A stretch of 64,000 bases of DNA from Setaria digitata (Eukaryota; Nematoda; Chromadorea; Rhabditida; Setariidae). The translations under genes and the position numbers were made by a program. The notes under the pieces are model-generated. The model ran no database searches and had not been told where the DNA came from. It saw only the letters and a list, made by a program, of their open reading frames with translations. Of the stretch, positions 13,005-24,630 are shown piece after piece. The DNA lies in contig RCAB01000008.1 in the NCBI GenBank assembly GCA_003640385.1, positions 496,001 through 560,000 of the forward strand, written 5' to 3'. Position 1 is the stretch's first letter, and the number at the start of each line of letters is the position of its first letter.

Positions 13005-13466
13005 GTATGTTTCATGGATTGGAAACGAATATTCGAGCTGAGTTATGTAGAGACTTCAGTGGTGATTACGACAAATGATACGTTGTCCAAACCATGTTTT
13101 CCTATAGTTTCCTCCATTTGCATCATTCTATATTAACGATTCTTAAATGTAAAAAACTAAATTTTAATCCTTGCTGATAATGTCTTTTCCTTTTAAGAGA
13201 ACTGTTTATTTAATAATAGTTTCCGCTCTTAACTGATTACAGTGTTTAACAGAGGAAAGATAACAGCATTCTGAAATTCCAGATTATGGAAAATTTTCCT
13301 TTTTATTAACAGAATGCAAACGACTGTGTACTTTATTTTATTTGATATATTATTAATCTGATACATAAAGGTGTTCTCTTTCATTCAAGCATAAATTCCA
13401 CAATGCTTAATTTGATGCCCTGTTCGGCGCTTCGAATAATTGCGGAAAGTGTTCTGGGATTGATGT

Positions 13467-13675
13467 CGTGTTTTTTTGACGTCACGTTATTGAAATCATG
13501 ATAAAATTTCAGGAATTCTTTTATCCAGAAATGTTAAAACCTTTCGCACCAACAGTNACACCAACCATTCTTCTAAATTCGTTTCCGTGTTTTTTTGACG
13601 TCACGTTATTGAAATCATGATAAAATTTCAGGAATTCTTTTATCCAGAAATGTTAAAACCTTTCGCACCAACAGT
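13467..13675. repeat. assembly join: 90-bp direct duplication around a single N
   Basis: Positions 13467-13556 are repeated identically at 13586-13675, with one N at 13557 and 29 bases between. The copied segment contains the start codon and first codons of the cathepsin B-like gene. A perfect copy next to a one-base gap is what an unmerged contig overlap leaves. I would not read this as a real duplication. Confidence 0.85.
13622..13631 (+). promoter_or_regulatory. likely spliced-leader or intron acceptor upstream of the cathepsin B-like start
   Basis: AAAATTTCAG lies 18 bases before the ATG at 13650, with no coding frame upstream. In nematodes such a site usually takes a trans-spliced leader; a 5' UTR intron is the alternative. 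Confidence 0.5.
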
Positions 13676-16600
13676 TTTGGTTCTTCTGCTTTCGTTGCAT
13701 TATTCCACAGCTGCAATATCAGCCGGTGGCTTGAAGAATCCTGTAAAGACTCTTTGGCAGGCTTCAAAAGCAGAAAAGAAGTAAATACACTGTAATTTAA
13801 ACAAATTCCAGCAATATCAGGATTCCGGATAATATAGAATTGTAAAAACAAACACGAACAGAAAACTTGGGGTGGACACTAGAAACAAACTCATGTCAGA
13901 TATTTTTGCAGGTTTGTGATTGACGAATATAAGGACAGTAAAATAGCTTCAGAAGCAGAAAGTTTGACGGGCCAAGAACTCATCGATTACGTCAACTCAC
14001 ACCAGACATTGTGGAAAGTTAGTTATTGCCGAGAATTGATGTTAGGTAGATGAGAAGATTAAAGTAAAAAAAAGACCAATTGGAAGTTCGTCGTAAAATT
14101 TATTACGAAATATATTTCTAGGCGGAAAGGAATAAATTTGATTTGTATAGCAATGACGTGAAATATGGTTTACTTGGCGTAAATCAAGTGAAATTGTCTG
14201 TGAAAGACAAGAAGAACCTGTCGCCCTCACGATATTTTCGCATGAACATTCCGGAATCATTTGATGCTCGTGAAAAGTGGCCGGAATGCGCATCACTTAG
14301 GAATATTCGGGATCAGTCTTCTTGCGGTAAGACTTCCATGACTCGGTCTAGTTTCTGTTTCCATGGGAAGTGACACTTCGAGTATTTGGCATTCAAGTGG
14401 TTAATAGCAATAAAAGTAATTTAGGTTCTTGTTGGGCAATTGCTGCTGTGGAAGCAATGTCAGACCGAATTTGTATCATGTCGAATGGGAAGGCGCAAGT
14501 AACTCTTTCAGCAGAAGATCTCCTAAGCTGCTGTAAGAGCTGTGGCTTCGGGTAGACTTTATGTTTTATTCCAAATTCGGAATCCACTTCATCCGTTTTC
14601 TCAGTTCGGCTTCATTCAGTCCACCTCATCGTTGTAGCCATTCTTTATTACTCGTAGCTCCAGTGAGCACGTCTAACATATCTGAATTTTCATGAATTTA
14701 ATTTTTGGCCTGTATTCCTTCGATGTGGTACTGCATTTTAAGTTGTTATGGCGGTAATCCGTTAGCGGCCTGGAAATACTGGGTATCGAATGGCATTGTC
14801 ACGGGAAGTAACTACACGACGCATAGCGGTTGTCAACCTTATCCATTCCCTCCATGCGAACATCACAACAATAAGACTCACTATGAGCCGTGTAAGCATG
14901 ACCTTTATCCAACACCGAAGTGTGAGAAGAAATGTAGTGAAGATTATGGTAAATCGTACAAAGAAGACAAATATTACGGTGAGTTCTTATAGATTTGCAG
15001 AGAATTTTATAGAGTAGCGTTATTCTCAGAGTTTTCTCGGAAGCTAAAGCAGTGAGTTCACAGTTAACTTTGAAGTGTATTTATTTCAGAAGAAAATAAC
15101 TAGAGATTTTCGGGATTACGTAAGGAATGAAAATAAGCAGTGACAAAGGATGACATCTCATTCGGGGGCTTCTCATATTAATCCTTCGTATGCTTACATA
15201 ATTTTAATACAATTTTTCTTAACTAAAATATCATGAGTAAAAATGAAAAGAATAATGACCAAATAGTAAGCTGGTAGTATAAAGACCTGATTACCGGATT
15301 ACTTAATTCATATATTTTTCAATTTTAAGTTAAAATTTGCAGGGAGAAGTGCTTATGTTGTTGAGAGCAATATGCGTTCGATTCAGAAAGAAATTTTGAT
15401 GATGGGCCCAGTTGAAGCTTCTTTCGAAGTATACACTGATTTCCTAAATTATGCTGGTGGAATTTATAAGGTTTCTATGAAATTATGAAATTTTAAAAGC
15501 TTTTGCGCATAAAATGACCTCTCGTTTAGTTAAAACGTTTTCTTTTTTCATTATGATACTAACCTTTGCTTATTTTTGCACAGAATAACTCTGGTTAATA
15601 TTTCTTCGGGATTTCGGACTGATATTTCAACATTACCTTTTGAAAATATAGATTTCCTAGCTTCGTAGGATGCCTCAAATAGCTTCAAGACCTAAGAATA
15701 TTCAATTTGAAGAGAAATATTTATATTCAAATTTTATTCAAAATTTTCCGTTTTTTGAACCAACAAAAAATAAGTGTTTTCCTAATCCCTAAGCAGAATA
15801 AGCATATTTTAGAAAATAATGCTCAAATTGCCAAACTTTTTTGCCTTCATATTATCATTAACATCGCATTTGATCAGCTGCTTAACGTAAAGAATAAAAA
15901 AAGAGTGAAGAAATCAATTCAAAGGACAAAAAGCATACTTATTTTATGCCTTAATTAAAAGCACGCTTTAATTTATATCCGCAATAGATTTTTTTTATAT
16001 TTTTATACAATTTTAAAGTTAGATCATAATTTCCTTCAAAAAATTTAAGGCATTTGTATATTTTTAAAATCCTTTATGAATTTTCATACAGAAACTCACA
16101 GTACTTCCTTGCGTAGCATTAGCTTCCCAGTTGTAAAATTTTCTACTACAATCAAAACATAATTTTAATTCTGAATAGGGCTTTGTCTAAACTTATTTCT
16201 AAATCGGTGGCCAATCATAGGCTGGGTTTAAATGATAAATTAGAATTATTCAAGTCTTCAGCACACGGCAGGAGCAATGAGTGGTATGCATGCAGTGAAG
16301 ATGCTTGGCTGGGGTGTTCAGCAAGGAGTACCATACTGGCTAATGGCTAATTCATGGAACACTGATTGGGGTGAAGGCGGTCAGTTATTCCTGTTTCTTT
16401 CCTTCAGGACGGGGAATTAAAATAACCTTAACTGTGCTTCTATTTTCCTCATTTATGATACTCGAATTTGAAAAATAAGGTTATTGAATTTAAACCCATA
16501 ACGAACTTTACACTCTTTTTAATTTGATTGCCGACACAAAAACTTCGATTAAATCAATTAAATCTAATGACCATAAGACATTACGTTATTTATTCTTTGC

Positions 16601-16742
16601 AGTGAATAATATGAAAAACTTTCCAAATATAAAAGTATTAGTTTCAGGTTATTTCCGCATTCTGCGCGGTGTTGATGAGTGCGGGATTGAATCAGGAATC
16701 GTCGCTGGTATTCCTAAAAAACTAATCAAATCGAAATATTAA
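13650..16742 (+). CDS. cathepsin B-like cysteine protease, secreted/lysosomal, complete
   Basis: Papain-family (C1A) endopeptidase/dipeptidyl carboxypeptidase. Eight exons fit in phase: 13650-13780, 13912-14017, 14122-14326, 14425-14551, 14743-14978, 15343-15470, 16262-16379, 16648-16742 (381 residues). Met1 begins a hydrophobic signal peptide ([14 protein letters not shown]), followed by a propeptide and a mature start near [14 protein letters not shown]. The active-site Cys is in DQSSCGSCWA (split by an intron), the His in [11 protein letters not shown] and the Asn in MANSWN. An occluding loop with paired His ([13 protein letters not shown]) marks it as cathepsin B rather than L. Cathepsin B usually has GGHAVK before the catalytic His; here the second Gly is Met. 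Potential N-glycosylation sites are NYT and NKT. The longest intron (15471-16261) is empty. A possible poly(A) signal AATAAA is at 16911. Such enzymes digest host protein or act in moulting and embryogenesis in parasitic worms; the role here is inference. Confidence 0.95.
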
Positions 16743-18697
16743 AGCAATCAGTTCCTGGCTCAACTGATGGAGTTTTATACTTGTTGATAGATGGATAGAA
16801 AGTGAAGAAAGGACCACGTTAATTAGAAGTTTTGCTGTTCACTCTCATTTCTGCTTTATATAAATATTTCCGTGAAAGGTTCTTCATAATGTACTGCCTT
16901 CTTTGTAACAAATAAATCCCCGAAAGATCAATATTGGAAGGATAAGCTTTCTGGACGAATTTGTAAACGGCTGTTTTTTATAGAAGAAAATGAAAAGTAA
17001 TTTGAAAGAGCTACGGAATTCAATTTGTTAGTCTGAGCTAAATATTTTACGCAGTTTTCAAACCAATTAAGTTATATTCATTAAAGAAGTCTTTCCGCTG
17101 GAAGAAGTGAAAGATTTTATGGCTTTATTTATTAAGTAGAACTTTGCTAATAATGACAAATCAAATATCTCACTGAAGTCCTAGATTTCTGGTAATGGGT
17201 CCCACTGACTCAAAAATAAAAAGGACCGAAAGAGATTAAAAAAATGAGGCTTGTGTTTTTGTCCTGATATACTTTCGGATAACGAGCCAGACTTTTAGGA
17301 CAGATTCGATCAAATCCTCAAAAATTTCAAGATGAAACAGTTTACGTTGCAACATCTCTTAACTACTTGTTTAAAAAAGAAGCCGATAACCTTCATATTA
17401 AGCATGTTACATCTAGCATCTATAATTTTGATGGTGTATTTAAATTAGACTAATATTCAAATTTTAATGGAACAAATTCTAGTTATATAGATCAGTCACT
17501 GATATGTATTTGCTAATTCACATTTTTGTTAAGTGGTTCCCCGCAGAAACCTTGCTAATCGCTTTGTCTAGTCACCAACATCCACACGACTGCAATTTCA
17601 AAGATGGTATTCTTAAGCTCAGTCTGGCTTTAAAAGTGGTTTGAAAATCAGCAAGTGATTTCAGATCCAACATTTTAAACTTGAATTTCTAAGAATAATC
17701 AGGATAAAATTTGAGACAAAGCTATTCTTTTCTTTTTTTTTATCATTTAAGGTAAAGAAGGAAGGGGCAATAATGAATGAAAACATTTTTTCGTTTCTGT
17801 GGACGACTTTAGTGTTTATCGCATTGTTTGTCAGTCTTAACTCTGTACCTGGCTGTTGCTCCTCTAAAAAGGTTCGAAAGTTCCGATTTTTTTGTTTTTG
17901 ACAATCAGTATGAAATCCCAGAATTTTATCAAGGGTTCATGGCCCTTCAAGAGTTCATATTTCTTGGACAGATCAAAAAAATTCCAAGGGAAAATGAAGT
18001 GAGCTTATCATATCTATGCTATTATACACGTGATAAATAATAATGACACTAAAACAATGAAAGAATAAAACAAGTTCTAGAAAAAGAAAGAAGATAAAAA
18101 GAACATTAAAGGTAAGTTATCAACTTATACACTGTATTTCTTTTCCCGTTGAGCACAAAAATCGAAGTTATGAGAGTGCGGAAGAAGGAATCAGTTTACT
18201 TAGGCTTCTAAATACATTCCACTTGCGCAAGAATCGACATTAGATCATGGTGGAAAGCAGACACGGAATTGGAATTGAATCATGACCTAGTAACCTCAGA
18301 TTACTGTCTGGGGTTATTAGAAAAACTTCAAGTATGAAATATCCACATTTCTGAACTGCTCGAAGCAGGAAAGTCATATTTAGATGGACAATGAATACTG
18401 CAGCACATTTCAACCGAAAACCCTACATGAGGATACCTAAGTTTGACTAAACACTTCCGAAGATATTTCTGAAGTGATTTCGTTGCCTTCAGTACAAGAG
18501 AAAAGAGCTAATTAGTCACATAGAAGGAACTTTTGTGCAATGCTATTATCACATGATAATTGTCACCTGCCCTATGTATAAACTAAACTAACCAAAACAT
18601 TTACAAAGCCAGCTGCCACTGTGATAATTCTTTTGTTTTTGGTTATCCCTAATCACTTGCAGTCAATACCTTTTTTAAACAGTGGAAAACTATTTAG
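16743..18697. other. intergenic, possibly holding unseen 5' exons of the repeat protein
   Basis: It contains the protease 3' UTR. The following gene must begin with an exon ending in phase 1 somewhere here or further left, but I found no convincing start. The frame at 17828-18040 has no recognisable features and no good splice context. Confidence 0.4.
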
Positions 18698-19954
18698 ATG
18701 TTGGAAGGACGGATGATGGGAAAGGTCTTGCCAGGGTACCAGCTCAGGGCGGAATAGCTGGGACTTTTGATCCAAACTACCAGGTATATGTTTCAGCTCA
18801 CTGTTGAGTAACTTGTTTGGAACATCCGTTGACAACATACCAGGGCTGCTGATTTAATGACAGTGTTACTCCAGAGTTTTTTAGAAATATTCGTAGGACA
18901 TTTTTAGATATTGCAAAACATTCCGGAAAACTGCTCTGGAAGATGGCTGAATTCTCGGCCAAATGAAGTCCGTGAATAATCAGCAAACATGAACAAAAAA
19001 TATTACAGACTATGGCCGGATTAGGAAATGATGTTTTTGGAGCTGATAAAGAAGGTGTAGGTGGAACTGGTGGTGGTGCGGCGGTTGCCAATGTACCAAA
19101 GGCACCGACTCAAGGTGGCATTGCAGGTCTGATATACTATTACACTGCTTTAAAATCATTTGTTAATTAGAAAATGAAACCTGGTTTTCGAACTTTCTTA
19201 ATAATTGTATTTAGAAGGGATGAAGTGTGACAAAGAGATATAATATGCTCATAANTATACTATATACTTTAAAATCATTTGTTAATTAGAAAATGAAACC
19301 TGGTTTTCGAACTTTCTTAATAATTGTATTTAGAAGGGATGAAGTGTGACAAAGAGATATAATATGCTCATAACATCATCTCCGTAATCTTTGTAACAGC
19401 TGATAATTAAAACGAAATTTGTAATTACTACTGAGAACTAAAAGTGTTCGTTTGAAATCTACTACTAAAATATTCACAAAAAACGGTTACACGAGGGTAA
19501 TGTATCTGCTTCACTCATCTGATCAAATTATTAATTATTACAGGAACCTATGATCCAAATTACCAAACAATGGCTGGTCTGGGCAATGAAGTCTTTGGAG
19601 GCGACAAAGGTGGTGGCGGTACACCTGTGGCTGCAGCAAATGCAATGCCGCAGCCTCGAGCTCCAACTCAAGGCGGTATTGCTGGTAAGCATACTCCATC
19701 ACAAAATCTCGAACACTTGAAGGGAGTTGAGTTGACTCCTCATACCAGAAAAATCACTGTTTTTTCTAGCACAGCTTTCTTCGTGAGTTACTGGAAGGGA
19801 TCTCCTTTAACTTCAGTCCTCATTATTCTGACGTGTCCTCTTCCTAATATCCGACCAACAAACTCCTTTGACTTACGCCAGTTTCGTAACAGGAACATAT
19901 GACCCGAATTATCAGACGCTTGCGGGTGTGGGTAACGATGTCTTTGAGAAGTAA
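18698..19954 (+). CDS. small repeat protein (about 40-residue Gly-rich repeats), 5' end unresolved
   Basis: Four exons join in phase: 18698-18783, 19009-19126, 19544-19684, 19893-19954, stop TAA at 19952. The protein is three copies of one unit: AQGGIAGTFDPNYQ-TMAGLGNDVFGADK, TQGGIAGTYDPNYQ-TMAGLGNEVFGGDK and TQGGIAGTYDPNYQ-TLAGVGNDVFEK, separated by Gly/Ala/Pro/Val-rich linkers. Introns fall at the same points in successive units (inside IAG|TYD), so the gene grew by exon duplication. The repeat length and the IAGT/NYQ/LAG spacing recall the short actin-binding repeats of calponin- and UNC-87-type muscle proteins, but the residues do not match them well enough for a name. No calponin-homology domain was found upstream. 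The first exon starts mid-codon, so at least one more exon is missing. Confidence 0.65.
19148..19373. repeat. assembly join: 107-bp direct duplication around a single N
   Basis: Positions 19148-19254 recur at 19267-19373, with N at 19255. The bases before each copy are similar but not identical, as if two haplotype versions of one stretch were joined end to end. It lies within the intron between the second and third exons of the repeat protein, so the coding sequence is unaffected. Confidence 0.8.
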
Positions 19955-20677
19955 CAAATGCCAGGTGTATTTTTGGTTCCATTCAACATGGAGACAGGTT
20001 CCGCTCGCTAATCCGTCCGTCAATATCTCATTCTTCTTGAAATCTCTCGAGCTCCACGTGAGGAAGGACTTATCGTGTACGTGAAAACAATCATATCTAT
20101 TACATTCTAAAATAAAACAATTCGACTGGAACTCGCAACGACATTAACAGCCAGATATCACTACCTTCCGACAAACTGCCCTGATGATCTCACTCTTTTG
20201 TTCCCTTCAGCTAATTGTTTCTCTTCCTGCTTCAAGAACGATACTGCCTCTCTCTTCCATGGGTCCTGGCAGGAAGAAAACCCGAGAAATCCTGCTTCTC
20301 CTAAACGACTGTCGCTTGGTGAACTTTGCATCGAGTCTAGAGTCGCCTCAGTCATGCACAGGGAACTTCCCAAGGAATGGAGGAAAGTGACAAGAGTAGA
20401 GACAGAAGGAGGGACGAGGGGAGAAAAATAGTGTGATGAGTCGATTGAATGTAGGAGGTTGTCGCGCAGAAGGCAAACGAGAACTAGAAGTTGGACAGGT
20501 AGTAATTAGTAGTTAAGACGTGATAAGCTTGTGATATGGTGATAAGTTAAATATGTATAGTTTGGACTTCTGGAGAGGGTTTGAGCAAATTGGGTGAGAG
20601 GTTTTTTAGACGTTTACTGCAGCGTATTGGATCTTTTGGGTACAGTGCAGTAAGAATGCTCCTGAACAAAAAACGCG
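19955..20677. other. intergenic between repeat protein and RalGPS-type gene
   Basis: Positions 20160-20430 are less AT-rich than the surroundings and open in several frames on both strands, but no frame shows family motifs or splice-consistent exons. It probably holds the upstream region of the Ral exchange factor. Confidence 0.4.
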
Positions 20678-23600
20678 ATGGAAACCGATTTTGGTGAGGA
20701 ACAAAAGGTTAGTGCTATTATTTTCCCGCTCATCTCGTAACAGTCTCCAGAGCTTTCGTTGAATTTGCCTGAAGGCAAAGAAGTGAAAGCTTGCCAGTGC
20801 TAATTTTCGTTACAAGTTGATTATGGAGCTTCGGTGGCATAAAGTGGAAATTATGAAAATGGAAAAGTACCATCACAAAGTTTTAGTGGTTGTATCAAAA
20901 GGAATATGATCCAGTGACGTTTGATCTTCTTAAAGTTCGACCTGAGAATATCGCTAGTCAAATTACTCTTATCGATGTTCCACTCTTCAAAGCAGTCACT
21001 TCACAGGTATATTAAATCCTTCATTGAGATCCGTTTCTCTATGTAATTCTTTTAAATATGTATATTGTAATATTGGGAGTTGTTCTGTTGGAAGATTTCT
21101 AACTTTACAATCCAGGATTTTAAAAAAAAAGGTTCCAATGCTCGATTTTCAAGGAACTGCTAACGGGAGGATGGACAAAAAGGAATAAGCATGTAGATGC
21201 TTCGAATATAGTTGCATTTACTGATCGTTTCAATTCCGTTTGTTTATGGTGTCAGCAGGAAATTTTGTCACATGAAAAAGTTACTAAACGTGCTGAAGTT
21301 CTTGAACATTTCATCAAAATTGCAAAGGTATTTTTCTGTGAACGTGTATCAATGATCCTTTCACTGCTGTTAATCATGATTTTAATTTGAACACCTTGTT
21401 CGAATGGCTTTTTTCAGCATTTATACGGTTTGAATAATCTTAACTCAACATTTGCAATTGTGAGTGCTCTTCAGAGCCTGTCCATTTATCGTTTGACCAA
21501 AACATGGAGAGTAGGTTTTTTTTTTTTTTTTTTTTCTTTTTTTTTTTTTTTTCTTTTGATTATGTCAGCTTCCAGCTGTGATTTGCAAAGAAACTTCCCA
21601 TTTTTACATTTGAACTCATTTACAAGTTGAAATTCTTAGCTTATTGGTCGAACAGAACGCGGAGTTTTCGCCAAGTTGCAGTTGTTGTTTGACAGCGAAT
21701 CTAATTGGGGACATTTACGGCAACATCTAAATTCACTTACATTACCATGCATACCTTATTTAGGTGACGTATAAGTTACTATTTTCTTTATTTTCCAATA
21801 TCGAAACCTGCATTTGCCATTGGTTATTCCGCTAAACTTGACCATTGGCCGTTCTTTATCAGCATCTTTGAGAGTGTTGGTGCTCTCTCTCTACTATTCT
21901 TTCCTGAGAGCTTTAAATTCTTTCGCAGTAGTACTCCTTGATATTCCTTCGTTAATTTAAATCAGTTCTGAATAATTTGCACCATCGGTGAAATAAATTC
22001 CATGACCAAATTTTGAGTTGGTATTCTTTCCAACTCTAAGTGAACATTAATTTTGCGATCGAAATGTTTTTATTGCAAAAATAATGAATTGGTCTTGCAC
22101 AAAGCAGGACGGTCTTAAAAATGAGTGTGCTTAACCTGCGGGGGTGGCAGTAATACTTTTATTTTATTAGAATTATTTTGCAGAATTCGAAGTTAAGCAT
22201 TTATGGCATTAGTTCCAGGTTTATATCTTACTGATCTCAATTTTATTGTTGCCGCACATGGTACTGCAAAGAAAGATTATACCGAATCTGAAAAGATCGA
22301 CCGAAAGAAGGACGACATTTTATATCGCATTTCATATTTTCAAAAATCTTCTTACGGTTAGTTCCTGCTTAGAGCATATCAGTAGATCTTGTCACCGAAT
22401 ACAGTTGTTTCTCTTAATAAGTTTTATCTTTTCAGGTAATTTGAAATATATGGAATGCTTGCAGAAATATCTACAATCATTTAAATTTCATGAAGAATTA
22501 ACAAAGTTTGCAGAGGAAGATTTATTCAAGTGAGTTTTTGTTATTGCTTAAGCATTTTTTCCAAAAGGAATTTCATATAAGTTTTATACTTTATCGGTAT
22601 TGGCTTATTATATTGCTCATCTTGATATCCTTTTTCGTTCACATCCTTTTCTTAGTTAGAATAATTTATTACTCTTTCATTTTTTCACAGCTGTCGCACA
22701 AAAATGCAATAAAATTTTTATTTAAAGTATAAGGTGTCCGTTTCATCTAATTCCTTCCAAAGATTTAATTATTGAAAATACTTTTCGTATAACCGTAATA
22801 AAATAGCGGTACTCACAGTTTAGATTTTAGTAGGCAATAATGGTTGTGCAGATGATTAAAAGAAAAGATGTGTAATTTAAATGCTGTTCAGCAAGGAGGA
22901 AAAGGATAATTGATAATGGTGAGGGATAATTATAATGTTTTTGAAGTAGAGAATGGTTTTTTTTTTTCAGTTATTTATTTCAGAGCTACTAGATTTTTTA
23001 GCAGTGGGTGAATTCTTTTTAACTGTTCTTGCGTTTTCAGACTGTCACTAGTGCGCGAAAGCGATGTACATTGTCCTGCGTCATCATCGCCAGTGGCTGG
23101 CTTCCTACGCTATCCATCACTATCACGGACACTGCTAGCATTCAGTCGACTACGTTCAAATCTTTCAGCTTTTGAAAAGAGTGCACAGTCATTGACTCCT
23201 CACCTTTCATCAGAAAGACGTAATCGTCGTGTTATTGTTTCTGATCATCGGCGAGCTCGTAGTCTCGGCGCTGATGTGAATAGCGGGTAAGTTTTCCCGA
23301 AACAACTCTTTAAAAAGCTGCAGATATTTTCGGAAAATCGCTTTATACAGTTTTATGGAATATTAAAATATAATGAAATTTTCAGATAGATTTTATATAT
23401 TAAACTCGACGAGAGAGATATTATATTAAATCATGAAATATTTAGTGTTTTTTTCAAGATAACTAGTTTCATCCAATTTATTTTGTTGAAATATTATTTG
23501 TTTTCAGGGCAGTAAATCTGTCATTTCCTTTCGACGCAGACTTGGTTGATTTAGATGTCGTCGCAAGTAATTTTTTTTTGGTTTTCTCATAATCACTGAT

Positions 23601-24630
23601 TTTATAAATTTATTTTTCTATAAAAGATTTCATGCATTTGTTACTGGAAATAATGTATAGCCAAAAAAAGTTTTTCACACGAAATTGATTGCGCAATAAG
23701 TTTTACAGAAGCAAAAGTGCCATCGATTTCTTTTTCAAACATTGAAAATTCGACGCATCACGTTAATCAGTGGTCATCTTTTCCTCCTCTGGAAACGTCT
23801 ACTCCTTTGCGACTTACAACAAAGCTGTCGCCTAAAGCTCCGTTTAGGTTGTATTATCAGAAATCATTTTGTACTTTCGTTTCTCGCAAATCAAACTCAT
23901 ACTGCGACATCTTTTTAGTTCATTCGGTCGTAAAAATGATGCGGATCGATTATTTCTTATCGACAGTGATGTTGATGAGGATTACAAAATTCCCGATTTT
24001 GAAGGCGAAGTTACTGTAGTTGTTGTTCGCAAATGGGGCAGTAGGCCAACCATGGTATCTCTTGTCTCTATTAATTTGATTTTATAAAGGATTCCCATAT
24101 TATAATATTGGCTGACTTTTTTAGAATCAAAGCTGGATTGAATGACTTGTTGCTGAATTTCATTTCCCCCGACATCCATATTCATTCAGATGAAATGTAG
24201 TCGAAAATGCTACTTGGAATTACGCAGCGCAAATTTGCAACAGTTCTGTCGCCGAACTGTTAGCATTCGATGCAAAAGTAATCGAAACGCTTATTACAAG
24301 AAAGCAAGTAAGATACTGAAGCTAGGAGAAGGAGGGTGGTGTATTATACATTGTGTCAGCTCGTCGGAGCCTTCGTTCGAAATGCATCACCCACCATCAG
24401 GTTTCTTGATCCTCAAGACTATTTTACAATGGTTCTGGCACTTTATTCTCTGTTTTCTTCCTTTTTTTTTATTTGAATTACTTATTATTAAGGTAGGTTA
24501 TCTTCCAGGCAGAATATACCGTTACATCTGCAAAAGCAGTGCAAATGCTGCTGAATGGTATGTGCGCATCCGCGCAGCTATTCAAAATGCATTACCTCGT
24601 GCACCGTCCAATCTGATAACTTTTGATTGA
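20678..24630 (+). CDS. RalGPS1/2-type Ral guanine nucleotide exchange factor (RasGEF + PH), complete
   Basis: Activates the small GTPase Ral; the C-terminal PH domain replaces the Ras-association domain of RalGDS proteins. Thirteen exons fit in phase: 20678-20707, 20887-21006, 21154-21327, 21418-21510, 21640-21763, 22219-22356, 22436-22529, 23041-23286, 23508-23566, 23709-23847, 23919-24054, 24190-24400, 24509-24630 (561 residues, close to the human paralogues). The RasGEF domain covers roughly residues 20-270: [75 protein letters not shown] Ser/Arg/Pro-rich linker follows ([19 protein letters not shown]), then a PH domain ([25 protein letters not shown]) and the family ending [14 protein letters not shown]. 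The start ATG at 20678 is the least certain part; an extra small exon between 20708 and 20886 cannot be excluded. Confidence 0.93.
21516..21552. repeat. poly-T tract in an intron
   Basis: A nearly pure T run broken by two C, just after the donor at 21511 in the RalGPS-type gene. Low-complexity sequence with no coding meaning. Confidence 0.9.

Noticed and set aside
14705..14742. Upstream Met for the protease exon beginning near 14743
   Set aside because: The phase and the family sequence GFGCYGGNP require the acceptor at 14742; the extra residues are intron.
19788..20431. Cluster of overlapping frames on both strands
   Set aside because: Less AT-rich DNA naturally opens all frames; none is consistent with neighbouring exons.
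21430..21630. Open frame containing a long poly-Phe run
   Set aside because: It reads through the donor at 21511 and the poly-T tract of a RalGPS-type intron; only its start overlaps the real exon.
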